The notes: a model not told the origin generated them from the sequence alone. A stretch of DNA of 64,000 nt from Streptomyces fructofermentans (GCF_014651055.1 NZ_BMWD01000001.1:408668-472667); one strand, 5' to 3'; counted from the stretch's first letter, positions 1 to 10,529 are shown. Numbers and translations: made by a program.

Positions 1-853
1 ACATGAACCGCTTGCCCTCGGAGTTCCTGAGCACCCCGCCGTCCCCGCGCACGGACTCGGTGACCAGGATGCCCTTCACCGACGGCGGCCAGACCATGCC
101 GGTCGGATGGAACTGCACGAACTCCATGTTCAGCAGGGGCGCCCCCGCGAGCAGGGCCAGCGCGTGCCCGTCGCCGGTGTACTCCCACGAGTTCGACGTC
201 ACCTTGAAGGACTTGCCGATGCCGCCCGTCGCCACGATCACCGACGGGGCCTCCAGCACGAAGAAGCGGCCCGACTCGCGTTCGTAGCAGAACGTGCCGG
301 ACACCCGGTCGCCGTCCTTGAGGATCCGGGTGACCGTGCACTCCTGGTAGACCTTGAGCCGGGACTCGTAGTCACCGGTCTCCGCGAAGTCCTCCTGCTG
401 GAGCGACACGATCTTCTGCTGGAGTGTGCGGATCAGTTCGAGTCCGGTGCGGTCGCCGACGTGGGCGAGACGCGGGTACTCGTGGCCGCCGAAGTTGCGC
501 TGGGAGATGCGCCCGTCCTTCGTGCGGTCGAAGAGCGCGCCCCAGGTCTCCAGCTCCCACACCCGGTCCGGGGCCTCCTGGGCGTGCAGCTCGGCCATCC
601 GCCACTGGTTGAGGAACTTCCCGCCGCGCATGGTGTCGCGGAAGTGGACCTGCCAGTTGTCGCCCGAGTTGACGTTGCCCATGGACGCCGCGATGCCGCC
701 CTCGGCCATCACGGTGTGCGCCTTGCCGAACAGCGACTTGCAGATCACGGCGGTGCGCGCGCCCCGCTCCCGCGCCTCGACGGCGGCCCTGAGGCCGGCG
801 CCCCCGGCGCCGACCACGACGACGTCCCACTCCTGCCGGTCGACCACGGACAT
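1..853 (-). CDS. sdhA: Succinate dehydrogenase/fumarate reductase flavoprotein subunit, partial
   Basis: This is the N-terminal ~284 residues of the FAD-binding catalytic subunit, which oxidises succinate to fumarate (or the reverse) at the cytoplasmic membrane face. The family is usually about 600-650 residues, so the window edge removes the C-terminal half. The ATG at 853 opens a classic Rossmann FAD site (VVVVGAGGAGLRAA, residues ~12-25). It is followed by HTVMAEGGIAA, the usual FAD-attachment region, then FGGHEYPR, and FHPTGM close to the edge. The start overlaps the stop of the upstream cytochrome subunit by one base (TGATG), which indicates translational coupling. The iron-sulfur subunit is expected just outside the window. 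Confidence 0.93.
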   Translation of the reverse strand, partial: MSVVDRQEWDVVVVGAGGAGLRAAVEARERGARTAVICKSLFGKAHTVMAEGGIAASMGNVNSGDNWQVHFRDTMRGGKFLNQWRMAELHAQEAPDRVWELETWGALFDRTKDGRISQRNFGGHEYPRLAHVGDRTGLELIRTLQQKIVSLQQEDFAETGDYESRLKVYQECTVTRILKDGDRVSGTFCYERESGRFFVLEAPSVIVATGGIGKSFKVTSNSWEYTGDGHALALLAGAPLLNMEFVQFHPTGMVWPPSVKGILVTESVRGDGGVLRNSEGKRFM

Positions 854-1674
854 CAGAACAACCTCGGATCGTCGAAGGCGCCGGACGCGACCAGGTACAC
901 GTAGAAGTCGGCGAGTGCGACACTCACCAACGACGCCCAGGCCAGCTGCATGTGACGGGCGTTCAGCTTGCCGACGAGCTGCCAGGCGCGGTAGCGCACG
1001 GGATGCTTGGAGAAGTGCTTGAGCTTCCCGCCGACGATGTGCCGGCAGGAGTGGCAGGACAGGGTGTACGCCCAGATCAGCACGATGTTCACGAGGAACA
1101 CGAGCGTGCCGAGCCCCATGTGCCCCCACGCGTAGTGCTCGTCGCGGAAGGCGAGGACCGTGTCGTACGTGAGGATGCCGGCGACCGGCACCGCGAAGTA
1201 GAAGAAGTAGCGGTGGAGGTTCTGCAGGATCAGCGGGAAGCGGGTCTCGCCGGTGTACGCGCCGTGCGGCTCCGCGACCGCGCAGGCCGGCGGCGAGGCC
1301 CAGAAGCCCCGGTAGTAGGCCTTGCGGTAGTAGTAGCAGGTCAGGCGGAAGCCGAGCGGGAAGATCAGGATGAGCAGCGCGGGGGACAGGCCCCACCAGC
1401 TCCCGAAGATCTCCCAGTTCGGGCCGCCGCGCATGGGCTCGCAGTTCTCCGCCAGGCAGGGCGAGTAGAACGGCGAGACGTACGGGGCGGCGTAGTAGTC
1501 GGCGTTCGCGAAGGCCCGCCAGGTCGAGTAGACGACGAACGCCAGCAGCCCGGCCGCGGTGGCGGCGGGTGCCAGCCACCAGCGGTCGGTCCGCAGGTGC
1601 GGGGCGTCGATCGCGGCGCGCGTACGGTTCCGTACACCGCCGCTCTTGCTATGAGGTTCCGTACCAGTGGCCAA
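853..1674 (-). CDS. Succinate dehydrogenase/fumarate reductase cytochrome b subunit-like membrane protein
   Basis: This 273-residue protein has about five hydrophobic helices (near residues 34-54, 93-113, 158-178, 185-210 and 246-266). It is probably the membrane anchor and quinone-reacting subunit for the flavoprotein immediately downstream. Histidines in helical contexts (NLHRYFFYF and LSCHSCRH) are candidate haem ligands, and the single-polypeptide, five-helix layout resembles the non-classical Sdh/Frd type B anchors. The start is TTG at 1674, chosen because GGAGC lies six bases upstream and no better start exists in frame. It lies 19 bp behind a small conserved gene and is fused translationally to sdhA. 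The subunit role comes from context and topology; exact haem content is unknown. Confidence 0.8.
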   Translation of the reverse strand: MATGTEPHSKSGGVRNRTRAAIDAPHLRTDRWWLAPAATAAGLLAFVVYSTWRAFANADYYAAPYVSPFYSPCLAENCEPMRGGPNWEIFGSWWGLSPALLILIFPLGFRLTCYYYRKAYYRGFWASPPACAVAEPHGAYTGETRFPLILQNLHRYFFYFAVPVAGILTYDTVLAFRDEHYAWGHMGLGTLVFLVNIVLIWAYTLSCHSCRHIVGGKLKHFSKHPVRYRAWQLVGKLNARHMQLAWASLVSVALADFYVYLVASGAFDDPRLF

Positions 1675-1693
1675 CTCGAAGCTCCGGTCGGGA

Positions 1694-1981
1694 TCAGGGG
1701 GCGTGGCGGTCGCGGGCGCCGAGACCCTCGTCGTCGGAGTCCGTCCACAGGGTCGTGTCGTACGGGGTGTCGGGGATGGTGAGGAGGTCGGGGCGGCGCG
1801 GCGCCGCGAGGGCCGGAACGGCTTCGCGCAGCAGGGCCACGCTCTCCCGCAGGTGATCGGCGTCGGTGCGCACCCGGCGCATCTCGAGGCCGCCCCCCAT
1901 CTGCTGCTCCAGGCGCCCCACGGACCTCAGCAGGTCGTCGAGACAGCGCTGGACTGACGTCAGGTCGTCGTGCACGGACAT
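1694..1981 (-). CDS. Small conserved hypothetical protein, first gene of the sdh operon
   Basis: This is a 95-residue soluble protein starting at ATG 1981. The N-terminal half is a predicted amphipathic helix or short coiled coil (DDLLRSVGRLEQQMGGG), followed by a basic stretch and an acidic C-terminus. It has no signal peptide and no motif I recognise. It is only 19 bp upstream of the cytochrome subunit on the same strand, so it is probably co-transcribed with the succinate dehydrogenase genes. No function can be assigned; a regulatory or assembly role in the complex would be a guess. Confidence 0.72.
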   Translation of the reverse strand: MSVHDDLTSVQRCLDDLLRSVGRLEQQMGGGLEMRRVRTDADHLRESVALLREAVPALAAPRRPDLLTIPDTPYDTTLWTDSDDEGLGARDRHAP

Positions 1982-2292
1982 GACTTGCCCTCACTTCCAC
2001 GGACTGTCGGGTCCAAGGCGGCAACGTTCATGCGCCTGCGAGTGTTGCGCGCCACATCAGTCCGTGTGAAGGGATCTGCACGGGATTACTGGATCGTGCT
2101 GTCCGCGCGCGCCGCGCGTGCGCCCCGGCGGACCGGGCCCGGCGCGCGCCGTTGGGCCGCACGGGTGGGCTTCCGCGTGCCCATCGCCGTGTCGCGGCCC
2201 GGAGCCGGACGGGCTCCCCTTCAGTGGGCGATAGATCAGATGAACTCCATATACCGCCAAACGTGATCAAGCAGCGCCCCCGGAGGTAAGTC
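1982..2292. promoter_or_regulatory. Divergent intergenic region, sdh operon / LpqW-like gene
   Basis: This 311-bp region separates two divergently transcribed units and must carry both promoters. The part nearest 2230-2270 is relatively AT-rich for this genome. GGAGGTAAG at 2280-2288 is the ribosome site for the gene at 2293. I see no convincing -35/-10 pair and no further gene. Confidence 0.5.
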
Positions 2293-4824
2293 ATGTCCCA
2301 CGACGGCGTCGGACCGCGCGCGGTGATGCGTTCGGTCGCGTTCCTCACGGCGGGCGTGCTCGCTGTGCCGGCCCTGGCCGGTTGCAGTGAGCAGGACGAG
2401 GCGGCCAGGCCCACGGCAGGTCAGGACATCGCCCCGGCCGGGCGCGATCTGGTCGCCGACGGCGGCAAGGTGCGCTGGGCCGTGGACGCCCTGCCGGAGA
2501 CCCTCAACACCTTCCAGGCGGACGCGGACGCGGCGACCTCCCGGGTCGCCGGTGCCGTCCTGCCCTCGATGTACCGCCTCGACGCGAACGGCCGGCCGCA
2601 GCGCAACCCGGACTACCTGGAGTCGGCGAAGGTCGTCGACCGAGAGCCCAAGCAGGTCGTGCTCTACAAGCTCAACCAGCAGGCCGTCTGGAGCAACGGA
2701 CGGGAGATCGGCGCGGCCGACTTCGCCGCGCAGTGGCGTGCGCTGTCCGGCAAGGACACCGCGTACTGGACGGCCCGCAACGCCGGGTACGAGCGGATCG
2801 AGAAGATCGAACGCGGTGCGGGCGACCTGGAGGTCCGGGTCACCTTCAGCAGGCCGTACGCCGACTGGAAGTCGCTGTTCTCCCCGCTGTACCCGAAGGA
2901 GGTCATGGGGACCCCGGACAGCTTCAACGACGGCGCCCGCCGCAAGCTCAAGGTCACCGCAGGTCCCTTCGCGATCGCCTCCGTCGACCGCAAGGCCGGC
3001 GACATCACGCTCAAGCGCAACCCGCGCTGGTGGGGCAGTCCGGCCAAGCTCTCGCAACTGGTGCTGCGCGCGGTGCCGCGGGAGAAGCGGGTCGCCGCCC
3101 TCGCGGGCGGGCGGCTCGACCTCGCCGAGATCGACGCCGCCGAGGCGCAACGCATCGCCCTCGCGGCGCGCGAGAGGAAGGCGGGCAGGGGCGCCCCGGC
3201 GGCGGGCGGTCCCGCCGCCGACCTCACCTCGGGCAAGGCGCTGCGCTCCTGGGCGGTCGCGAACGGCTCCGACGAGGACGACGCCGACGAGGAGCTCACG
3301 GCCCGCGCCAAGCGCAGGAAGGCCGTCGCGAAGTACGCCGAGGAGCAGGCCTCCCTGCGCGGCTTCGTGGTCCGCAAGTCCCTCGAACCGTCCTTCACCC
3401 AGCTCGCGTTGAACGGTTCCGAGGGGCCGCTCGCCGACGAGCGGGTGCGCCGGGCCGTGGCCCGAGCCCTCGACCGGGACGCGCTGGCCAAGGCCGTGCT
3501 CCGCCCGCTGGGGCTGCCCGCCGAGCCGGTCGGCAGCCACCTCGCGCTCGCCGGGCAGCACGCGTACGCCGACGGCAGCGGAGCTCTCGGCGGCCAGGAC
3601 ACCCGCGAGGCGCAGGCGCTCCTCTCGGACGCCGGATGGGTGGCGGGCGGTGCCGTCAAGGAGGAGAAGAAGCCGAAGGAGGCCGCGGGCGCGAAGGCCT
3701 CCGAGAAGTCGGACGACTCCGAGGACACGAAGGGCGCCGGCGGGTCCGAGAACAGCGAGGGGACCGGCAAGGGCAAGAGCAAGGGAGGGGGCGGGAGTTC
3801 GGACGAAGACGGCACGTACGACCTCGGCGACGACAAGCCCGGCGACAACGGCAGCTCCGCCGTGCTCGCCCCCGCGCCCCTGACCGAACGCGAACGGGCC
3901 GAACTCCGTGCCCGGACGGCCGAGCGGTCGTCGGGCGAGGGTGCCGGCAAGGACGGCAAGACCGGCAAGGACGGCAAGGACGGCAAGGACGGCAAGGACG
4001 GCAAGGACGGCGCCAGCAAGAACCTCGCCCAGGACGGGAAGCAGCAGCTCAAGCCGGGTGGAGCCGCCGGGGCGTACGCTCCCGCCGGCACGGCCGCACC
4101 GGGCCGCGCCGCCGCCGGGCCCCTCGCCAAGGACGGCCGGCCGCTGACCCTCAGGTTCGTGCTCCCCTCGGGGCCGGGCTCGGAGTCGCTGCGGACGGTC
4201 GGCGAGCGCATCGCGCGGATGCTGGAACGTATCGGCATCCGTACGGAGATCTCCAAGGTCGCCGACGAGAGCTACTTCAAGGACCACATCGCCTCGGGCC
4301 AGTACGACCTGGCGCTCTACTCCTGGCCCGCCTCCGCGTTCCCCGCGACCGACGCACGCCCCATCTACTCCAAGCCGGTCCCGGCCGCGGACGGCTCACT
4401 GAACGTCGAGCAGAACTACACGAGGGTCGGCACCGACCAGGTCGACCAGCTCTTCGACCAGGCCGTCGCGGAACTGGACGCCGACGCGTCCCGCGCCCTG
4501 GTGCGCAAGGCGGACGCCCGGATCTGGGCCGCCGCGGGTTCCATCCCGCTCTACCAGCGGCCCCAGCTCGCCGCCGTCCGCGACGGCCTCGCCAACGCGG
4601 GGGCCTTCGGGTTCCAGACCCCGGTCTACGAGGACATGGGCTTCCTGAAGAAGGGCGCCCACGGCCCGCAGCCGTCGCACGGGAACCCCTCGACCGGCGC
4701 GAAGTCGGGCAAGGACGGCAAGGACGGCAAGGACGAGAAGGCGGACGGCTCAGAGAAGAAGGGCAGGACGGAGAAGGACGGCAGGACGGAGAAGAAGGAC
4801 GAAACGGAGAAGAAGGGCGAATAG
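2293..4824 (+). CDS. SBP family 5-fold lipoprotein, probable LpqW-like, with Lys-Asp-Gly repeat insert
   Basis: This 843-residue lipoprotein starts at ATG 2293 behind a strong GGAGGTAAG site. The signal peptide ends in the lipobox LAGC (Cys about residue 30). Two blocks match oligopeptide-binding proteins of family 5: residues ~45-450 and ~616-790. Between them lies a ~165-residue low-complexity insert rich in K, E, S and G that ends in KDG repeats (residues ~553-574). A second KDG/EKK tail occupies ~790-843. No permease or ATPase gene accompanies it. It sits directly upstream of typA, as M. tuberculosis lpqW (Rv1166) sits beside typA (Rv1165). LpqW has an SBP fold but acts in phosphatidylinositol mannoside metabolism, not import. 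Orthology is inferred from synteny and fold; an orphan peptide-binding protein is the alternative. Confidence 0.82.
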   Translation: MSHDGVGPRAVMRSVAFLTAGVLAVPALAGCSEQDEAARPTAGQDIAPAGRDLVADGGKVRWAVDALPETLNTFQADADAATSRVAGAVLPSMYRLDANGRPQRNPDYLESAKVVDREPKQVVLYKLNQQAVWSNGREIGAADFAAQWRALSGKDTAYWTARNAGYERIEKIERGAGDLEVRVTFSRPYADWKSLFSPLYPKEVMGTPDSFNDGARRKLKVTAGPFAIASVDRKAGDITLKRNPRWWGSPAKLSQLVLRAVPREKRVAALAGGRLDLAEIDAAEAQRIALAARERKAGRGAPAAGGPAADLTSGKALRSWAVANGSDEDDADEELTARAKRRKAVAKYAEEQASLRGFVVRKSLEPSFTQLALNGSEGPLADERVRRAVARALDRDALAKAVLRPLGLPAEPVGSHLALAGQHAYADGSGALGGQDTREAQALLSDAGWVAGGAVKEEKKPKEAAGAKASEKSDDSEDTKGAGGSENSEGTGKGKSKGGGGSSDEDGTYDLGDDKPGDNGSSAVLAPAPLTERERAELRARTAERSSGEGAGKDGKTGKDGKDGKDGKDGKDGASKNLAQDGKQQLKPGGAAGAYAPAGTAAPGRAAAGPLAKDGRPLTLRFVLPSGPGSESLRTVGERIARMLERIGIRTEISKVADESYFKDHIASGQYDLALYSWPASAFPATDARPIYSKPVPAADGSLNVEQNYTRVGTDQVDQLFDQAVAELDADASRALVRKADARIWAAAGSIPLYQRPQLAAVRDGLANAGAFGFQTPVYEDMGFLKKGAHGPQPSHGNPSTGAKSGKDGKDGKDEKADGSEKKGRTEKDGRTEKKDETEKKGE

Positions 4825-4852
4825 CCCCGGGCCCGGTATCGCCCCCGCACCA

Positions 4853-4900
4853 CCGCCGTCCCCGTGTCCCGCGGTCACCCGCGGGACACGGGGACGGCGG
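4853..4900 (+). terminator. Terminator after the LpqW-like gene
   Basis: There is a perfect 22-bp inverted repeat (4853-4874 with 4879-4900) around a 4-base loop, 28 bp after the stop codon. It has no U-tract, as is usual for Streptomyces. It probably isolates the lipoprotein gene from typA. Confidence 0.88.
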
Positions 4901-5181
4901 CGTCACCGCACGACGGCGCCGCACCGCGGACGTCACGGAGGGTGACGGCCCTGCGGCGGGGAGGCGCGGCGCGGTCCGGGAGGGCCGCCGCGGCGGATCC
5001 GCCGCGACCCGTGGAGCGCCTGATGGCGGGGCGGGCGGGGCGCTCCGGAGGTCCGGCGGTCTAGCCCGCGGAGGCCGTCCCCGTCAAGGCCACGTACGAT
5101 GGGGTAAGGCCGTGGCGTGTCCAGCCCGGCAGGCCCCGCTCAGCGGAGGCCGTCCACTCACTCCGGGAGAAGCGCCTCAAT
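4901..5181 (+). promoter_or_regulatory. typA upstream region
   Basis: The ~280 bp between the terminator and typA should contain the typA promoter and leader. A GC-rich palindromic stretch (gcggatccgc, about 4994-5003) is visible, and GGGAGAAG at ~5163-5170 serves as ribosome site. I could not pick a clear -35/-10 pair. No additional coding region is apparent. Confidence 0.4.
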
Positions 5182-7089
<1,908 letters not shown>

Positions 7090-7103
7090 CCAAGCGCTCA
7101 ACG

Positions 7104-7142
7104 CACCCGCCGGACGCCGCAGGGAGCGGCGGCCGGCGGGTG
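7104..7142 (+). terminator. typA terminator, first hairpin
   Basis: A 10-bp stem (7104-7113 with 7133-7142) continues through one mismatch into a 6-bp stem (7115-7120 with 7126-7131) around a 5-base loop, 14 bp after the typA stop. Confidence 0.85.
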
Positions 7143-7169
7143 TCGCACGTCCGGCCCCAGAGCCGCCAG

Positions 7170-7206
7170 GAGGCCCGGCCCACCGCCCCGCGGAGAGCCG
7201 GGCCTC
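7170..7206 (+). terminator. typA terminator, second hairpin
   Basis: There is a perfect 10-bp inverted repeat (7170-7179 with 7197-7206), a backup to the hairpin just upstream. Together they separate typA from the bldK promoter region. Confidence 0.7.
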
Positions 7207-7538
7207 CGGCGTGTCCGGGGGCTGAAACCGTGTCAGTTCGGGCATCGGTGGGATCGCGGCAGCGGCGTTCGCATATCGGGCACCGGGCAATCAAGTTTCG
7301 GACACGTAAACGAAATTTTCCTCACGGATGCCCGATTCGAGAGATTCCGTTACTGCCTGTCAAGCGCGCGTAGGTGTCATTCTCTGCAATTTTTGCTCAA
7401 AATATCGACGGTAGGGAGATCCCTATGCCTTCCGCCCTTGACGCGCGTTGACCCACTTGGTGAAAGTTCCCTGAAACCACAGAACCTGCCGGTATCTGTG
7501 CTGCGCTCAACTCTCCATCCCCCGGGGGAAGAACACAC
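7207..7538 (+). promoter_or_regulatory. bldK operon promoter and leader region
   Basis: This 330-bp non-coding region is much more AT-rich than its surroundings between about 7275 and 7410. It carries an 8-bp inverted repeat, atcgggca (7275-7282) and tgcccgat (7329-7336), flanking an A/T-rich core that could be an operator or a promoter. The ribosome site is GGGGGAAG just before the bldKA start at 7539. A 77-codon open frame at 7140-7373 lacks a ribosome site and normal codon bias and was not called. Confidence 0.6.
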
Positions 7539-8582
7539 ATGACCAGTCCAACCAAGGCCGAGGGCCCCGGGCCGTCGGTCGCCTTGGACCCCGAGCTGGA
7601 CTCGACCACCGAGAAGGCCGAGCCCAAGAAGCTTGAGGGCCGTTCCCCCGGCCAGCTGATGTGGCAGCGCTTCAGGCGTGACCGTACCGGCATGATCTGT
7701 GCCGCGGTAGTGATTTTCTACTTCGTGGTCGCGCTCGTCGCGCCGTTGCTCGTGTCCCTCGCGGGGACCAACCCGTACACGCTGTACGGGCAGGACCCCA
7801 CGTACGCGGACTCGCCCGTCCTCGACGAGTTCGGGCTGCCGCTCGGCTACCTGGGCGGCGTCTCGGGCGACCACTGGTTCGGTGTCGAACCGCAGTACGG
7901 CCGCGACCTGTTCGCCATGCTGCTGTACGGCATGCGCACGTCGCTGCTGATGGCACTCGGTGTGACCGTGCTGGTCATGCTCACCGGTGTCGTCATCGGT
8001 CTGATCGGCGGATACTTCGGCGGTCGCACCGACTACTGGATCGGCCGCGTCACCGACTTCTTCCTCTCGTTCCCGCAGCAGCTGTTCTTCATCGCCTTCA
8101 TGCCCGTGGTGACCGCGTTCTTCGTGGACCCGCGGGAGGAGACGCCCACGTACTTCCGGGCCGTGGCCATCCTCATCGTGCTGTGGGTGCTGGGCTGGAT
8201 GGGTATGGCGCGACTCGTGCGCTCCACCGTCCTGTCCCTGCGCGAGCGTGAGTTCGTGGAGGCCGCCAAGGTCTCGGGGGCCTCGCCGTGGCGGATCGTC
8301 CGCAAGGAGGTCCTGCCCAACGTCGTCTCACCGATCCTGGTGCAGTTCACGTACCAGCTCCCCAGCACCATCCTCACCATCGCCTTCCTCTCCTTCGCCG
8401 GAGTCGGGTTCGTCGAACCGACCCCGGACTGGGGACGCCTGTTCGCAGCCGGCGCCAAGTACGCCGAGCAGGACCCGGCGTTCATGTTCTTCCCGGGAAC
8501 GGCGTTGGTGATCTTCATCCTGTGCTTCAACCTCCTCGGAGACTCCGTACGGGATGCCTTCGACCCCAAGTCCGGGCGCTGA
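7539..8582 (+). CDS. bldKA: Oligopeptide ABC importer permease, OppC type (BldKA-like)
   Basis: This 347-residue inner-membrane permease belongs to the five-gene oligopeptide importer that in S. coelicolor (BldK) brings in an extracellular signal needed for aerial mycelium. A hydrophilic N-terminus of ~50 residues is followed by about six transmembrane segments, starting near residues 52-76. The ATPase-contacting EAA loop is at ~241 (EAAKVSGASPW...LPN). The ATG lies behind GGGGGAAG. Its place before the binding-protein gene, rather than after the other permease, matches the published bldK gene order and is unusual for Opp/Dpp operons. The BldKA name rests on operon order and family, not on an alignment. 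Confidence 0.92.
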   Translation: MTSPTKAEGPGPSVALDPELDSTTEKAEPKKLEGRSPGQLMWQRFRRDRTGMICAAVVIFYFVVALVAPLLVSLAGTNPYTLYGQDPTYADSPVLDEFGLPLGYLGGVSGDHWFGVEPQYGRDLFAMLLYGMRTSLLMALGVTVLVMLTGVVIGLIGGYFGGRTDYWIGRVTDFFLSFPQQLFFIAFMPVVTAFFVDPREETPTYFRAVAILIVLWVLGWMGMARLVRSTVLSLREREFVEAAKVSGASPWRIVRKEVLPNVVSPILVQFTYQLPSTILTIAFLSFAGVGFVEPTPDWGRLFAAGAKYAEQDPAFMFFPGTALVIFILCFNLLGDSVRDAFDPKSGR

Positions 8583-8684
8583 ACCGTCCATTGGTGGGGG
8601 GTGACTGCCGCCCCCGCGTCGGCCTACCAGCCGCGTCAGGCAGTACTCATGGATAACAACCGACAGGTAGGTGCATACACCGTT

Positions 8685-10478
8685 ATGAAGTCGCTCACCT
8701 CGCGCAGAGCCACCGCAATCGTGGTCGCCATCGCAGCCGGCTCCCTCGCGCTCACCGGATGCTCGGAGAACAAGGGCAGCAGCTCGGGCAAGGACTCCAA
8801 GAAGGACCAGAAGGAGGCCGCGACCCAGTCCAAGTCGGTCACCTACGGTGACGCGGCCGCTTCCACCGGCCCCGCCGAAGAGGTCGCCGGAGCCAAGAGC
8901 GGCGGCACGATCCAGGTCTACCAGGAGGCGGGCCTCTCGCACCTGGACCCGGGCCAGATCTACGTCTCCGACGCCGGCCAGGTCGCCAACCTGCTCTACC
9001 GCGGTCTGACCAACTTCGAGGAGGACGGCAAGGGCAACGTCTCGGTCGTCGGCGACCTCGCCACCGACTCGGGCAAGTCCTCCGACGGCGGCAAGACCTG
9101 GACCTTCACGCTGAAGGACGGGATCAAGGACGAGAACGGCGTCGAGATCACCTCGGCCGACATCCGCCACTCCGTCGAGCGCCTGTACGCCGAGTTCATC
9201 TTCGACGGCCCGACCTACCTGCAGACCTGGCTGAGCGGTGCCAAGTACCGCGAGGCGCTGCCGGACGGCGGCTTCGGCAAGAAGCACCTGCCGGACTCGG
9301 TCCTGGAGACCCCGGACGACAAGACCGTCGTCTTCCACTTCGACACCGCGCGTCCGGACCTCCCGCAGACGCTCGCGATGCCCGGCTACTCCGTCGTCAC
9401 GGAGAAGTCCGACACCAAGGCGAAGTACGACAAGGCCCCGGTCTCGACCGGCCCGTACAAGATCTCCGAGTACAAGGTCGGCAAGACCCTCAAGCTCGTC
9501 AAGAACGAGAACTGGGACCCGAAGACCGACTCCGTGCGCCACCAGTACGTGGACGGCTTCAACTTCGACTTCGGCGTCACCGAGTCGACCCAGACCAAGC
9601 GACTGATCTCGGACCAGGGTGCCGCCAAGAGCGCCATCCAGTTCACGGGCTCCGTCGACGCCACGCAGATCCAGGACGTCATCAACGACCCGGCGGTCAA
9701 CAAGCGCACGATCAAGGGCTACCAGCCCTACGTCATGACGCTGACCTTCAACCTGGACCGCGTGAAGAACAAGGCGGTCCGTGACGCCGTCACCTACGCG
9801 ATCAACTCCAAGTCCCTCATCGCCGGTGAGGGTGGCGCGTACGGCGGCGACGTGGCCCCGAACCTCTTCGCCCCGACCCTGCCGGGCTACGAGGCCAAGT
9901 ACGACCCGTACGGCCGTCTGAAGACGCCGTCCGGCAACATCGAGAAGGCCAAGGAGCTCCTCAAGGACGTTCCCGCCGCCGAGAAGAAGCTCGTCTTCGC
10001 CTACGGCAACACCGAGCAGGGCCAGAAGCGCAAGGTCGCCATCGAGGACGCCCTGAGCAAGGTCGGCATCGAGGTCGTCTCCAAGGAGATCGACTCGGCG
10101 AGCTACTACGAGCAGATCGGCAAGCTCAAGAACCCGTACGACATGTACGTCTCGGGCTGGGGCCAGGACTGGCCGTCGCCCGGCACGGTCGTCACGCCGA
10201 TCTACGACGGTGACCAGGTCGCCGACGGTGCGCCGAACTACTCGCACATCAACGACCCGAAGGTCCAGGAGCTCATCAAGAAGGCCCTCTCGCAGGAGCC
10301 GACCGAGGCCGCCGCGACCTGGAGGGAAGCGCAGCACTACATCCTCGAGGAGATCAACCCGAGCGCCCCGCTCTGGTACACCAAGCAGTTCCAGCTCTAC
10401 GGTTCGAACATCGGCGGTGCCCGCTACAGCACCGAGTCGAGCTACATCGACGTCACCCGCCTGTTCCTGAAGTCGTAG
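8685..10478 (+). CDS. bldKB: Oligopeptide-binding lipoprotein (BldKB-like)
   Basis: This extracytoplasmic peptide-binding lipoprotein (SBP family 5, 597 residues) captures the substrate for the BldK importer. I start it at ATG 8685 because this gives a compact signal peptide (MKSLTSRRATAIVVAIAAG) with lipobox LTGC and Cys at residue 26. An in-frame ATG at 8649 would add 12 unneeded residues. A Ser/Lys-rich linker follows the cysteine, then the two-lobed SBP domain from ~60 to the end, with typical motifs (RHSVERL; LWYTKQFQLYG near the C-terminus). It follows the first permease gene by ~100 bp. A strong hairpin lies directly after its stop codon. Confidence 0.93.
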   Translation: MKSLTSRRATAIVVAIAAGSLALTGCSENKGSSSGKDSKKDQKEAATQSKSVTYGDAAASTGPAEEVAGAKSGGTIQVYQEAGLSHLDPGQIYVSDAGQVANLLYRGLTNFEEDGKGNVSVVGDLATDSGKSSDGGKTWTFTLKDGIKDENGVEITSADIRHSVERLYAEFIFDGPTYLQTWLSGAKYREALPDGGFGKKHLPDSVLETPDDKTVVFHFDTARPDLPQTLAMPGYSVVTEKSDTKAKYDKAPVSTGPYKISEYKVGKTLKLVKNENWDPKTDSVRHQYVDGFNFDFGVTESTQTKRLISDQGAAKSAIQFTGSVDATQIQDVINDPAVNKRTIKGYQPYVMTLTFNLDRVKNKAVRDAVTYAINSKSLIAGEGGAYGGDVAPNLFAPTLPGYEAKYDPYGRLKTPSGNIEKAKELLKDVPAAEKKLVFAYGNTEQGQKRKVAIEDALSKVGIEVVSKEIDSASYYEQIGKLKNPYDMYVSGWGQDWPSPGTVVTPIYDGDQVADGAPNYSHINDPKVQELIKKALSQEPTEAAATWREAQHYILEEINPSAPLWYTKQFQLYGSNIGGARYSTESSYIDVTRLFLKS

Positions 10479-10493
10479 CTCTCTACGGCTGAT

Positions 10494-10529
10494 CGCGGGA
10501 GTGCGCACCAGGCGGAGCGCACTCCCGCG
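10494..10529 (+). promoter_or_regulatory. Intra-operon hairpin after bldKB
   Basis: A perfect 13-bp inverted repeat (10494-10506 with 10517-10529) around a 10-base loop lies 15 bp after bldKB and 48 bp before bldKC. A hairpin here can protect the binding-protein mRNA from 3' exonucleases or reduce downstream transcription, giving an excess of binding protein over permease. The second peptide operon has a comparable element in the same place. Confidence 0.75.

Noticed and set aside
2236..4287. 683-codon minus-strand frame opposite the LpqW-like gene
   Set aside because: Mirror of the true gene; its Leu/Ala-Val repeats are the reverse complement of the Lys-Asp-Gly repeats.
7140..7373. 77-codon open frame between typA and bldK
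   Set aside because: No ribosome site, overlaps a terminator, and codon use is unlike neighbouring genes.
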